This document shows, piece after piece, positions 39,097 through 49,866 of a DNA stretch of 64,000 bases (the stretch's first letter is position 1; each line of letters opens with the position of its first letter). The notes below the pieces were generated by a model that made no database searches, was not told the DNA's origin, and worked only from the letters and a program-made list of their open reading frames with translations. The DNA is from Scleromitrula shiraiana (taxonomy: Eukaryota > Ascomycota > Leotiomycetes > Helotiales > Sclerotiniaceae). Where the stretch lies: positions 1,364,001-1,428,000 of the forward strand of contig JABELC010000013.1 of assembly GCA_028455995.1 (NCBI GenBank). The letters run 5' to 3'. The translations under genes and the position numbers were made by a program.

Positions 39097-39914
39097 TGAT
39101 TAATGAATCAACAAACACCAATAAATAGATATCTCGTATATGCGCAAAATAAACGGATATATAGATTCAAACCATTTAAACCAAGTAATAAATCATCAGA
39201 GGAATGATATCACCATCAATCAACAGCAATATATAAACAAAGAAACTCGAGAGCAAAGCTGACTAATCATCTACAAACCTCCCCCTTCCCTTCGGCCCAA
39301 GCCCGAATTATCACCAGTTAGTCCGTACCGAGGAACGGGTTGCTGAAGTTAGGGGGGGCCCAATTGGTAAGGGGCGAGTATATAAGCCATCAAGCTACTT
39401 ACTTACTATAGAATATGGTCGAATACCTAATTGACGGGAATAGTTATTTCAAACGCCTGTGCATGTATAATGATCGATCTAGTCATACAGTGGAAGTGGA
39501 ATTGGAACCAGATTATCAATCATCAGAATGATAATAAATTGTATTGCTTAGCAAATCGTGCATATTGCAAGGTGGAAAAAAAACTCGAGTAGCACTTGCT
39601 TATTTAAGACGGTGATGGGATTCAAGAATGGTTATGAACACATACATTCACACACACACAATTTAGTACCATAAAGACAGCCTTATGAAGGAAGTGGAGG
39701 TAAAAAGAATGCATAAAAGTAAATATAAAAGAAAAATCATTATCATAGCCCATTAAGACGCAGCTGACTCAAAAGACCCAAATCTCCTCCATGCACGCAT
39801 ACATCCCAATCCAATCCATCCCATCCATCCCATGCATTCCATTCCAACGCCAAATTTCCTGATCAAGGTATCATATCATATATCCGCAATGCCGAGATAA
39901 ATAAAAAAGTTCAA
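39097..39914. other. Region between SSU1-like and PHO85-type genes
   Basis: Upstream of the SSU1-like gene and downstream of the kinase gene. It contains a TATA-like CTTATATA (minus strand) at about 39386-39379, roughly 280 bases before the SSU1 start. Its use as a TATA box is inference. Confidence 0.4.
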
Positions 39915-41091
39915 TCAATACTGCTGCTGTTCATATACACCCGGGGCCACAATCCCTTGCTGTGCGTAACCTCTCTGCTGCATAGACATCTGTGCCTGAG
40001 ACATTTGAGCTTGTTGCATTTGTCCTTGCGGCATCTGTGCTTGTTGTGGGTGTCTCATTTGTCCTCCCAAGTCGTTGAACCAAGGATGGCTTAGTGCATC
40101 GTGTGCGCTGATTCTCAACTCGGGTCTTAATTGTAACATTCTTTGGAGAAGATCGATACCGACAGCATCAATTTGTGGTAAGATCACTCGGAGATCTTGA
40201 GTGGCGTACATTTGAAAGTTTGCCTTGTATTCGGAAAACTGAGAAATTCCAGGCCAGCTCCTCTCAGATGGTGTACCCATGATTCGGAAAATTCGAACAA
40301 GCTGGTCTTCGTTGGTTGTACCTGGGAATAATGGTCGGCCTGTATACATTTCCGCCATGATACACCCAGCAGACCAAATATCGATGCTAGTACTGTAGGT
40401 TCGACTTCCAAGGAGTACATCTGGTGCTCTATACCATAATGTAACCACCTCGTTAGAGAAGGTATTGACAGGAATACCAAATGCACGAGCGAGACCGAAA
40501 TCTGCCAATTTAAGTTGACCCTTCATGTTGATAAGAAGATTTTGAGGTTTCAGATCTCTGTGGAGAACTCGATTTTGGTGGCAAAAGTCGATACCTTTGA
40601 GAAGTTGATGCATGAATGATTTAATCGTAGGAGGTGGTAAAGCGCCTCTATCTCCAGATGTATCCATATACTTCTTTAAATCTTTGTCCATATGTTCGAA
40701 AACGAGCATAAGCTTATTCTCGGTATGTATAACATCGTGCAAGCTAACAATATTCTCATGCTTCAATTCCTTCATCAAAGAGATCTCTCGAATTGCTGTA
40801 GATGGTGTTCCTTCTTCGGAATCCAAATGTATCTCTTTCAAAGCCACCAATTCGCCAGTTTGTCTATTTCGACCTTTAAAGACCTAAATAAGTTAGTTAT
40901 GTGAAAGCATAAAAGATCGCATAGATATCAGAGGTATAAGTCGTAGTAGGGATGGCGGAGGAGCAACGAGAGGAAGGAAATTTTTCGGGTTGGAGCACAT
41001 AGTTGGCTGCTTTTCAAGTACTCACAGTAGCATATGTACCCTCTCCTAATTTCTCCAACTGCTGGAATGAACTTGGATGCCTTTTATCCAT
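39915..41091 (-). CDS. PHO85: PHO85-type cyclin-dependent kinase
   Basis: Two exons (41091-41026, 40883-39915) splice in phase to 344 residues. The start MDKRHPSSFQQLEKLGEGTY is canonical for the family. Visible kinase features are the Gly loop GEGTYATVF, Lys in VALKEI, the PSTAIRE helix, catalytic HRDLKPQNLL, DFGLARAFG, and activation segment TFSNEVVTLWYRAPDVLLG. In this segment a Ser sits at the usual phospho-Thr region, as in Pho85/PhoA. PHO85 kinases act with Pcl cyclins in phosphate sensing, polarity and carbon signalling. The C-terminal 45 residues are a Gln/Met-rich repeat (AQM/GQM units). The reading frame stays open upstream of 41091 but has no ATG, so no longer form is supported from this exon. 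Confidence 0.96.
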
Positions 41092-42256
41092 TTCGTCTGA
41101 ATTATTTTCGATATCGAGATTTTGAACACTAATAGTACTTGGGAGAGAATGAGGAAGTCTCTGAGCAGTTGGAGTGGGAGGAAAGGTTCGAAAAGGAGGA
41201 GATGGTGAAGGTCTCTTGCAAGATGTATATCGTGGGTCGAATAATATCGAAGCAGGAGAGCAAGTTCGGTCCAATAATAATAACGCGTCTTTTGACCCGT
41301 ACGAAGCCGTTGTGAATAAAGAGAAGGAGAGTATAATATAACAAGTATTTTATAACTTTTCTTCGATTCTAATCTAAATTTGTCTTTGTGAGAGAAGGAA
41401 AAGGGAAAACTGGGTCAAAATATCCTAGTCAAGTGAGTGGTGTGGTTTTGAGTGGAAGAAAGGGTATGTATGAATCGAGGGGGGTCGGCAGGAAACTCTT
41501 CGACTTATGATGCACGGTGGTGGGTAGGAGGAGGGATGTTGATACGCAAAATTGAGGGGGTAAGAGTTTAGAAGGAACCTTGGAATCCGAAAAAGACTGG
41601 GACAGGATAGGTAGATTTTAGCGCTTATATATATTTAGTTCGGTTTTAGGCGCTTAAGATAAAAATATCGGTTCCAGCTTGTTGTGAGCTCAGATAAAAA
41701 AGCTATTGGAATATTGATGCCTTAAAATTATCAAAATTATCAAAATTTCAACCTTAATGCCGGTACTCGGTATTTAAATATTCCCGTTCATAAATTCACA
41801 TAAATTCGATATTACGTAATAATTCACCAAATTCAATCAATGAAATCAATTATCCGACTCTTTCTCCCATCTCCCTTCTCCATTCTCCATTCTCCATTCT
41901 CCATTCTCCCTTCTCCTCCTTCCTTCCTTACACCATCCCGACCATACAAATTTACCTGATGTAACCCTTGACTTACTTAGACTTATTACTTAGACTTACC
42001 TATTGAATACATCACGCGGCGGGGTAGTTTTACTTTGTACTTTCTACTTTGTTACATCTGACCAAACTCATTATTGTGAAACGAAACAATCTACATTTCA
42101 ATATTCCATTCCTTTTCAAAATATCAAACAAATATACGGGAAAGAGAGGAAATACTGCTTATTCCTCTCATTAATATTTAATTCTCAAATCTAAAGCATG
42201 ATATAAACTTATTCATTCTTTTTACCCTTTATTAACCTACTTACCGTTCTTTCAAA
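41092..42256. promoter_or_regulatory. Divergent promoter region, kinase / septin-like gene
   Basis: The kinase gene and the septin-like gene diverge across about 1.17 kb. It contains a pyrimidine tract with CCATTCT repeats at about 41877-41935, common in fungal promoters. No specific site is assigned. Confidence 0.45.
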
Positions 42257-44655
42257 ATGCGTCCTTTACCTGGAGATAATGCCTATGCAGGGAGATCGCG
42301 AAGTACAAGTTTCAACGACAATGAACTGACACCACTTGCAACCAGATCACAACCTCAAATGAGTTACTTTATTACAGATGAGAAGAGTATTGAATCATCA
42401 TCATCTCAAGTTTCTCATTATTCTTTCAAACCAAGAGATTCCAAAAAGAATACCGGTAGCACATACGGTGTAGAAAGTATTGAAACTACGATAAGCTCCT
42501 TATCTGACGATAGCGATATCAAAGATACGAAAGTGGATAATGCTAAAGTCGATAAAGCTCGAGAGAAATGGAATAAGGATCTGGCAGACAAGTTGGCTAA
42601 TTCTGTGGAGGATTCAAGAAACAAGTCAAGGTCAAGATCTCCTTCAAGATCATCCTACAATAATAGTGGAATTGTCTCTCCATTCATTCCTCGCCGTCCT
42701 TCCCAAAGCGAAGTTTCCCGACCTTATACCCCAATGTCAATATATTCCGCTGCTGCAACATCTATTATAAGTAGTCCAGGGTCACGACCAGGTTCAAGAG
42801 CCTCTGATATTGAATCTGATGAGGATTTTAGTACAGCCATTATATCAAGTGAAGAGGATGAACATGATCCACTGGACATGGAGGATAGTGGATCTGCTCC
42901 TCAACTAGTTATGCCGAGCATCAAGATGCCTAGCAGACGACCTTTCACAGAAAGAGGTAAAAATATGGGACGACTGAAAGTCCTTATTGCTGGAGATTCT
43001 GGTATGTATATCTGGAATTGATCAATTTTTTACCATCTAACATATTTAAGGTATTGGAAAAACTTCCTTGATCAAGGCCATTGTACGGATCTGTGAAGAC
43101 ATCGTACACGTTGATCCTCTCTCTACTCCTCCATTAACAGTTACCGAGAAAAGACGACAGTCTAAATCCAAGGCTAGATCTTCAAGCAACAATTCTCAAA
43201 GTACATCACAAATTACAGAAATATATGCTAGTACTAAGCCATATCCAACATGGTGGTCGGAGTTTGATGAAAGCAAAGTTTTACGAAGAAGGAAAAGCAT
43301 TGGTGATTCAGTTCTTGAAAGAAATTTATGTTTTGTTGATACCCCCGGTTATGGCAATAAGACTTCTGTGTGTATTCATAACAAAACTTTCTATCCTCAA
43401 CTAATTCTTCTAGTGTCTTGAAGCCATTACCCCTGTTGTTGATTATATTGAATCACAATTTCAAAAGGTTGACTCTAGAGATGGAATGAGTGATTCCGAT
43501 TTCATACATTTGCTAGGTGGAAATGGTGGTTCACAGGTTGATGTTGTCTTCTATGTTATCCTGAATCGTAAGTCATCCCGAATTATTCTAATACATAGCT
43601 AACATAACCAAGGATTAAAACCCGTTGATATCGAGTATTTAAGGCGCATATCCCCAATGACAAATGTCATTCCACTTATCGCACGATCTGATGCCTTGTC
43701 ACATGAAGACCTATATGAGTTGAAGCGACATGTGTTAAGAGAGCTTCAAGCTGCAAATATAAGACCATTTCTTTTTGGGCTGTCTTTCGATGATGCAGTG
43801 GAATCTTCGCTACCCGTACCACCTTATGCCATATCTACTATATCATCAAAAGATCACGAGACTATGGATGCTAGTTTACTTATGAGTCCAGATTACGTAC
43901 AGCCTCTAGTACAATCCGAACTTGCAATCTTAGTTGAACGGCTTTTTGATCGAGATACCATATCTTGGTTAAGGAATTCCGCAGCCAAGAAGTTTGTTCA
44001 GTGGCGAAATAATCCTACCATACCCAGACCACAAAGCTTGTATCGACCACTAGCTCAATCCATGATGTCTTCCTCTACATCACACGTCCTCACTGCACCC
44101 GTCGGCGCAACAACATCATACGCCCTTGCTCGCATCACAGACCACACACAACGCGAAGAAAAACTCGCCCAAGTAAGGCTTTCAAAATGGGCTACTGATT
44201 TACAAAGAAGTCTCCAAAACGAACGCGCCAGATTCGACGCATTAGCAAGAAGCGAACGCGCGGTTTGGTTAACAGAACGGCTGGGTGAATGCGTACAGGA
44301 TGGTACCATTGTACCTCTATCACAAGCTACACGACAATCCCAAATATCTTCCTTTGCTTCTTCCTCTCATTCTCCTTCCGATGCAGGAGCCTTAGTAAAA
44401 AGAGAATCCTACACACCTAGCAGAAAACCAACGAATTCGGGAGGAATAATCTCATTTAATACTCATGATCCTCTGGGGATATTGGAACTCAACGAGGAGA
44501 TCAAACGGAGAGGTGTCATTGCGTTGCAGGTTGTTAGTGGATTTGGGATTATTGGGGGTCTTGCGTATTGGATTAATAGAAATTGGCATCCTAATGGTGG
44601 GGGGATAGGCATTTGGGGTTTGGATTGGACAGGGGTCCAGAAGGTGGTTGCTTGA
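42257..44655 (+). CDS. Septin-like GTPase with long N-terminal extension and C-terminal membrane anchor
   Basis: Four exons (42257-43001, 43051-43367, 43414-43567, 43613-44655) splice in phase to 752 residues. Residues 1-235 are Ser/Asp/Glu-rich and disordered. The septin-type G domain then starts with LKVLIAGDSGIGKTSL (G1). G3 is CFVDTPGYGN. VVFYVILNRLKPVDIEYLRR, then NVIPLIARSDALS (G4-like, AxxD), follow as in septins. Low-complexity Ser/Lys inserts separate G1 and G3. A coiled-coil-like helix (QREEKLAQVRLSKWATDLQ) and a C-terminal hydrophobic segment, GVIALQVVSGFGIIGGLAYW, followed by only 20 residues, suggest a tail anchor. Canonical septins have no such anchor. This is a divergent septin-domain protein; its role is unknown. 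Confidence 0.85.
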
Positions 44656-45203
44656 TTGTGTTGGGGGGCGTTTGTTGATACGACTTTTTGATATTGAGGG
44701 GGTTTGATATATGCATATTGACGGATGATGCATGGCGGATGAGGTATGAGGGAACGTTGAGATATCTGATTCTACTCAGTCGGTGATAGTTACTTTTTAA
44801 ACCCCCTTTTTTCGAGCGAGCGGGCGATAGGTGTAGTTATACTTATGGATGGATATGGAGTATCACTGCCTACGGGCATTTATTGCATGCAATTTTGTGG
44901 TGTTTTCACTTTTACTTTTGTTTCTGTTTCTGTTCCTTTCTCTTATCCTTATTTATGTTTTTTAATTTATGTTTCTATATATGCATGTATGGATAGTCTG
45001 GGCAGTATTTGGTGATGAGTTTAGATGTGATGAGTTGGAAGGAGATGGGATAGGATGGGATGGGCATATGAGTGGATAGGGTATGAGTGGTTACGATGAG
45101 ATATGATGAGATGGGATGAACTACCTGCGGTTGGATTCTAAATATGAGAAATTTCAAATATAAATTACATTGTCAGTATATCAATTAGTCTATTGAGAAC
45201 TTT
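44656..45203. other. 3' flank of the septin-like gene
   Basis: No gene. GATGG/GAGAT-type simple sequence at about 45030-45120. Confidence 0.5.
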
Positions 45204-45824
45204 TTTTGTTGCATGTCTGTCTGTTTATCTGCCTTGATTGGCCGGGTCGATTCTATGGGTTGAAATTTGGGAAATGGGGGTTTTGTTGCATATCTATGAT
45301 AATTGATAATCGCTGGCAGCAATTTCTTTAAGATTTTTGGGATCTTGGGATTTTTATGTTGCATATCTGAATCACTACCAGCGATTTGTTGAAGATTTGG
45401 GAGGAGGGGGGATTTTGTTGCAGGTCTGACGTGTGGACTCTCGCAACGACGTTGTTGTTGTCGTCGTTGAGGAGGAAGAACTCTTGAGGTTTCTTCCTTT
45501 TGTTGCATATCTATATCGCAACAAGCAATTGGTTTAAGATCTGGAAGTTTTCTTGTTGCATATCTTGATCGACTAGGTGGATTCTATGGGTCAAGATTTT
45601 AGACTGAGGAGGGTTTTGTTGCATATCTGAATCGCTCGATTGATTTGTTCAAGATCTGGAATATGTTTTATTGCATGTCTGAATTGGCATTGTCGTTGAG
45701 GGACGAACATTTCTTAGGGTTTCTGGAGGTTTGTTGCATACCTAAATCCGATTCAATCTAGAGTGTAAAAGTAAGAATCGCTAACAGCGATTCTTTGAAA
45801 TATTTTGTGTTTTGTTGCATCTCG
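45204..45824 (+). repeat. Composite repeat family, block 1 (about ten units, direct)
   Basis: The core TTTTGTTGCATATCT or a close variant starts near 45204, 45281, 45357, 45413, 45498, 45552, 45613, 45666, 45730 and 45809. Spacing is 54-83 bases. Several copies are followed by an AATCGCT...AGCGATT inverted repeat and then a TTTAAGATCTGG-like tail. GC-rich CGACG/CGTCG elements lie at 45442-45472 and 45686-45708. The region has no coding signature. Confidence 0.85.
45775..45793. repeat. Perfect hairpin element of the composite repeat
   Basis: GAATCGCT and AGCGATTC form an 8-bp perfect inverted repeat around the 3-base loop AAC. Related copies lie at 45308-45326, 45370-45386, 46505-46521 and 48694-48711. 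Confidence 0.9.
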
Positions 45825-45961
45825 TTAATTTAAACTGTTAGTGTTATTCATTCAAATTCAAGGTTTCTTGGCCTATGATATATTATCCTTATTTTGATTT
45901 ATTTCTCAATTGACATTGTCGTTCGGGACCAAAATCGGTCGTTGACGATAGCGTCGTAGTG

Positions 45962-46521
45962 TAGATGTGCAACAAAAGAGGAGAAATATAGGAGGTTTAA
46001 ACTTAAACAAGGCTCCCTCTAACGAGTGTCTTGGAAATAGATGTGCAACAAAACTCTAATAATAAATACATTCTGTATATGCAGAATCGACCGGGTCGAT
46101 TGAAGTAGAATGATGTAGATATGCAACAAAAGCTCGAGAAGAAGAGTGAATGTTCGAACTAAAAGTAATCTTGATCGAGCACGTGAGAAGGGAGAGAGCA
46201 ATTTCATATCCATTAAAAATTTCGTCGCATATGTATTCACGACGACGCCATGAAATAATTGCGTTCTCAGACGTGCAGCAAAAAAAAAACTCAGAAGCTT
46301 TGCGAGAACACAAGGAATGAGCTTACCGATGAGTAGAATGCAACAAAATCTGGAAATATCGCAATATCTGTCACTCTATGACAAAGTTGTCGCGGTGGAT
46401 ATGCCCTAGTGGGACTTGGAGAATGGCTAGAGATGCAACAAAATTTGGAACCAACATAAGACTTGTCAGTCTTGAAAACGTTGTCGCTGTTGCACATCTA
46501 TGACAATCGCTGTCAGCGATT
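45962..46521 (-). repeat. Composite repeat family, block 2 (mainly inverted copies)
   Basis: The same core appears as its complement (AGATATGCAACAAAA-like) near 45962, 46037, 46116, 46271, 46336 and 46430. A direct variant (TTCGTCGCATATGT) lies at 46221, and a further direct copy with a perfect 7-bp hairpin lies at 46489-46521. The change of orientation occurs around 45830-45960. Confidence 0.8.
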
Positions 46522-46929
46522 CTTTAGATCTAAGAGTTTATCTGTTGTTCATTTTGATTGTGGTTTTCAGTATTGATCTATATTCTTGCTCCTTTGGAAA
46601 ATTCAATATATATCTAAATTATTCAATTTGGTAAATTGACAATTGCTCCCTATACAACTTGAAGATAATATGTAGATGTGATTTAGTATTAGGAGAAAAA
46701 TTACATGACAGAATCCGAGTGTCGCGGTTGTGGCCGATTACAGCGTGGTGCATGAGTCACCGAGTCTATACCACCCAAGGCAAACAGTGCGTTTCTGTAT
46801 CGTCGCACTCTGCCATGCGTCCCTTTCGAGATGATTTAAGGTTACTCTTTCGAAATAGCCACAGTTCTGTCTGATCTCTAATGCGCGAACGCGCTGGTCC
46901 TGGTAGCCTTCTCTTCCCCGGTCAACAAG

Positions 46930-48310
46930 ACATACATGCGATTATTTAGGAGCACGGGAAGACTCCCAAAGACCAGAAATTGAATCTACCGCGTCCGCGT
47001 CCGCGTCCAAGTGCAAAAATTTGATAGAGTCAAGAGGTACCAGTATGTCTGCTTGTTTGGTGTGGTGCCTTCCTCGGCGGTCCACAGGATTTGTAAAAGG
47101 CTCAGGGGATGCTGTTCCATGGATCTCTCTTATAGAAATTCCCAACCACTGCTAGCAAAGCCCATGCATGATACCCGGCGCTCCAAACTTCACTGCCGTA
47201 TCCGAGAAAGTAGCTCATGAGTCTAGGCCCTACGCCGAATTAATGCGAATCGAAAAGCCCGGCGGCCTCTATGGATTCTACTTCCCCTACTTTTCCAGCC
47301 TGCCCAAGATCAACTAGGAAACAGGTTGTTTCTCAGTACTTTCTAGATTTTAGAGAAATACTCCCAAAGAAGAGCTCGAGGTGACGATGAAATTGGTAAG
47401 CCAGCCACGGTATCGCCAATATCTGGCCTCAAATACGACAAGAGACCTTAGAAAGCATTATATTAAGTCGGTCGGATTTTATAGTCAGATTGAGTTCCAT
47501 GTATTTCTCAACAAAGAATGTGTACTGTTCAAGTTGGGGCGCATTTGAGAAAGCTCCGCCGGTTATTAGGTCATACCCAGCCGGCGGTATGCTATGTCCT
47601 TTCTGTCGTGCGTCCATTAACTGGTTTCCCAGGCATTGGCTTTCAGGACCTAACCCGACACAGCTGACACCGAAACTATCCTGCGATATGTCAAAAGCGA
47701 GCAAGGCCTCTCATTCATGGAGGAAGAGACATCGTCTTGACAAGATATTTTCTTGGAGGGTCCATGCACGTGTTTTGTAATGCGATATGTGCGCATAATG
47801 GTGTAAGTACGTAAGTACATCAAGTCGTCTGACAGTCTGTTCTCCAAAAAAAAAAAACTCAATTTACCTCTCTTCAAGCAATCTGCGGTTTGTAACGAAA
47901 CTCTGAGTCTGAGTCTAGGTCTGAGATACCAAGGAGAGCCGAATTAGAATTGTTCGCCGTCCATGCTATCAGAGTTAAATAGGCGTCTCGATAAATGATA
48001 TCTGTATTTTGTATCTGAATAGCGTTTTGTGTGGAGTCTTCGTTTTGTTCGATACACAAAGCGTCTACGCACCAGTAGCGTTGTTGCATTTTTCTTGTGA
48101 AAGACATTGCATCGCGGACGATTCTTGGGAGTTTGACTCGACTCGATTCGGAGAATCCTTTTCCCCAAGCTCTACATGTTGATCGGTCGTCGCCTTGAAG
48201 ACTTCTCCTGCACCCCAGATATAAATCAAGGCTAGATAGATACTTCACTGTAGTGGTTCAGGTTGTTCCGATCAATTTGTTCTCTTCAACGTCGATCCAA
48301 GGATCTTGAG
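46930..48310 (-). pseudogene. HET-domain gene remnant
   Basis: Minus strand. WIDVEENKLIGTT is followed by an in-frame TGA (48260-48258). The HET core LPRIVRDAMSFTRKMQQRYW with CVDALCIEQNEDSTQNA and IIYRDAYLTLIAWTANNSNS comes next and ends at 47874. Another frame then gives RAWTLQENILSRRCLFLHE, a TGA at 47713-47711, and EALLAFDISQDSFGVSCVGL. Weaker downstream frames (to about 46930) resemble the variable C-terminal half. Two in-frame stops plus a frame change indicate a pseudogene. HET proteins trigger heterokaryon incompatibility in fungi; this copy is not expected to be functional. It is GC-richer than the repeat blocks on both sides. Confidence 0.75.
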
Positions 48311-48454
48311 TGCAAGATCAATCTGAACATTCTGGCATAAAAGTATTGGAAGTCCTCAGCCTTAATAATGGCCTCTTGTTATTAAGTTTATGCGGTACAT
48401 ATCATACCCAACCCGATCGAAATATATCGATATTTCTCTCGGTTTCTTGAGCTT

Positions 48455-49215
48455 TTCGTGGCATATCTCTTAAAATCGACATCACTGATGAAATTACATA
48501 GCGTTACATTTGCCCTCTTAATTTGGAAATATTTGCAACATACCCCATCTGACTGGACGACGACGTTAGAACATTGTGGGTTGATTTCCAGGTTTTGGTT
48601 TTGGTGCATATCTAATCATCAACAAGGTCTCATCAACAAGGTCGATTCAGACCAAAAATCCATCACTATTTTTAGATCTTTGTTGCACATCTCGATCGCT
48701 AACCGCGATTCTAACCAAAATCCAAAAGTCAAATTTTGATATGGAGGTATTATTACAATCTCATTCCCGCCTACGACGCCGTTGTGAAACGAGAGTAAAA
48801 TCCCTCTATCTATTTTTTTTTTTCAAATTCTATGGGATATCTAATATCCAGGTATAGTATAGAGTATCTTGAGACGTAATGAGTATACACATATTTATCA
48901 GCATCAAGCATCACTTTACAAATAAATTCAAAGGTGGACATTTTTTCCCGGTTTTTATCACACATCTATCATGATAGCGCGACGCCGTCGTCAAAGATCA
49001 AGATTTTCCTCTTTCGTAAAAAACTTGTAATATATATATATATATACATTCTCCCTCTGAGAGCCTTGTTCAAGATTTAAATCGCGTAGCACATAGTCTT
49101 TTCGTTGCATATATATCTACAAAATAAAATCGACCCCGCTAATCCCCAGGATACTAGAGAATTTTAATGGCACATCTCCACCACAACGCCGTCGTCAAAG
49201 ACCAAGATTTTCATC
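48455..49215 (+). repeat. Composite repeat family, block 3 (direct, more diverged)
   Basis: Core variants (GGCATATCT, GGTGCATATCT, TTTGTTGCACATCT, CACACATCT, TTCGTTGCATAT, GGCACATCT) lie near 48458, 48596, 48679, 48957, 49100 and 49166. Two copies (48961-49008 and 49171-49213) share CACATCT, then GCCGTCGTCAAAGA, then AAGATTTTC in the same order. Confidence 0.75.
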
Positions 49216-49866
49216 TCCTTAGAAACTCTATTATCTAACCAACCATCGCTCTGAAATTCACAATCCCAAGCAAGTTAAACAGGCACCGCCCTCCCCACAC
49301 GAACCTCCGATCTACGTCAAGCGACGCAGTGTCTCGTTAAAGAATTGGGGGATCCCTCTCCTTTCCCCTTTCCCCTTTCACGTACCCAATATCCTAATTC
49401 GAGAATCAACAAAATCACTTTGCGATTCCAACTATAATAACATGACATCGTTATCAGATAAAATCTTATATCTAAGCGATAATCCCTCAAACCTCAAATC
49501 CCAAAATCAAACTTTCGTCTATTGTATCTCTACGTATGTATACCCTACGCTCACATGTGGCAGTAAAGTAAAATTGGAATAATAACAATTTCTTCTTCTT
49601 CAATAATGATAATAATAATACTACTACTCTAATAAACCAAACTAAACTCAACTAGACTCATCGATGCGGATTTATAATACACTTCCAGACTTCCAAGCTC
49701 TCATTTCTCGTTCCCTTATTCTTGCTTGTTGCGTTGGGGTATTTGTTACATCCATACATCCATCTATCCATTTATCCATGTCAATTTCATCACTTCATCC
49801 CTTCAATTGCAACAATCTAAGCAAAAGAAAAAAAGCATTATAAACACCCACCCCACCCCCATCACA
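49216..49866. other. 3' flank of the vacuolar protease gene
   Basis: No gene. AT-rich, with a (TAA)n-like tract at about 49605-49625. Confidence 0.5.

Noticed and set aside
41092..41274. N-terminal extension of the PHO85-type kinase
   Set aside because: The frame is open for about 60 codons or more upstream but has no ATG before its stop; the canonical start is at 41091.
45204..46521. CRISPR-like array
   Set aside because: Unit spacing is irregular, copies occur in both orientations and are diverged, and the organism is a eukaryote.
48061..48095. GTTGTTGCATT inside the HET pseudogene as another repeat copy
   Set aside because: It lies in the coding frame (QQRYWCVDA) and lacks the hairpin and tail, so it is probably coincidence.
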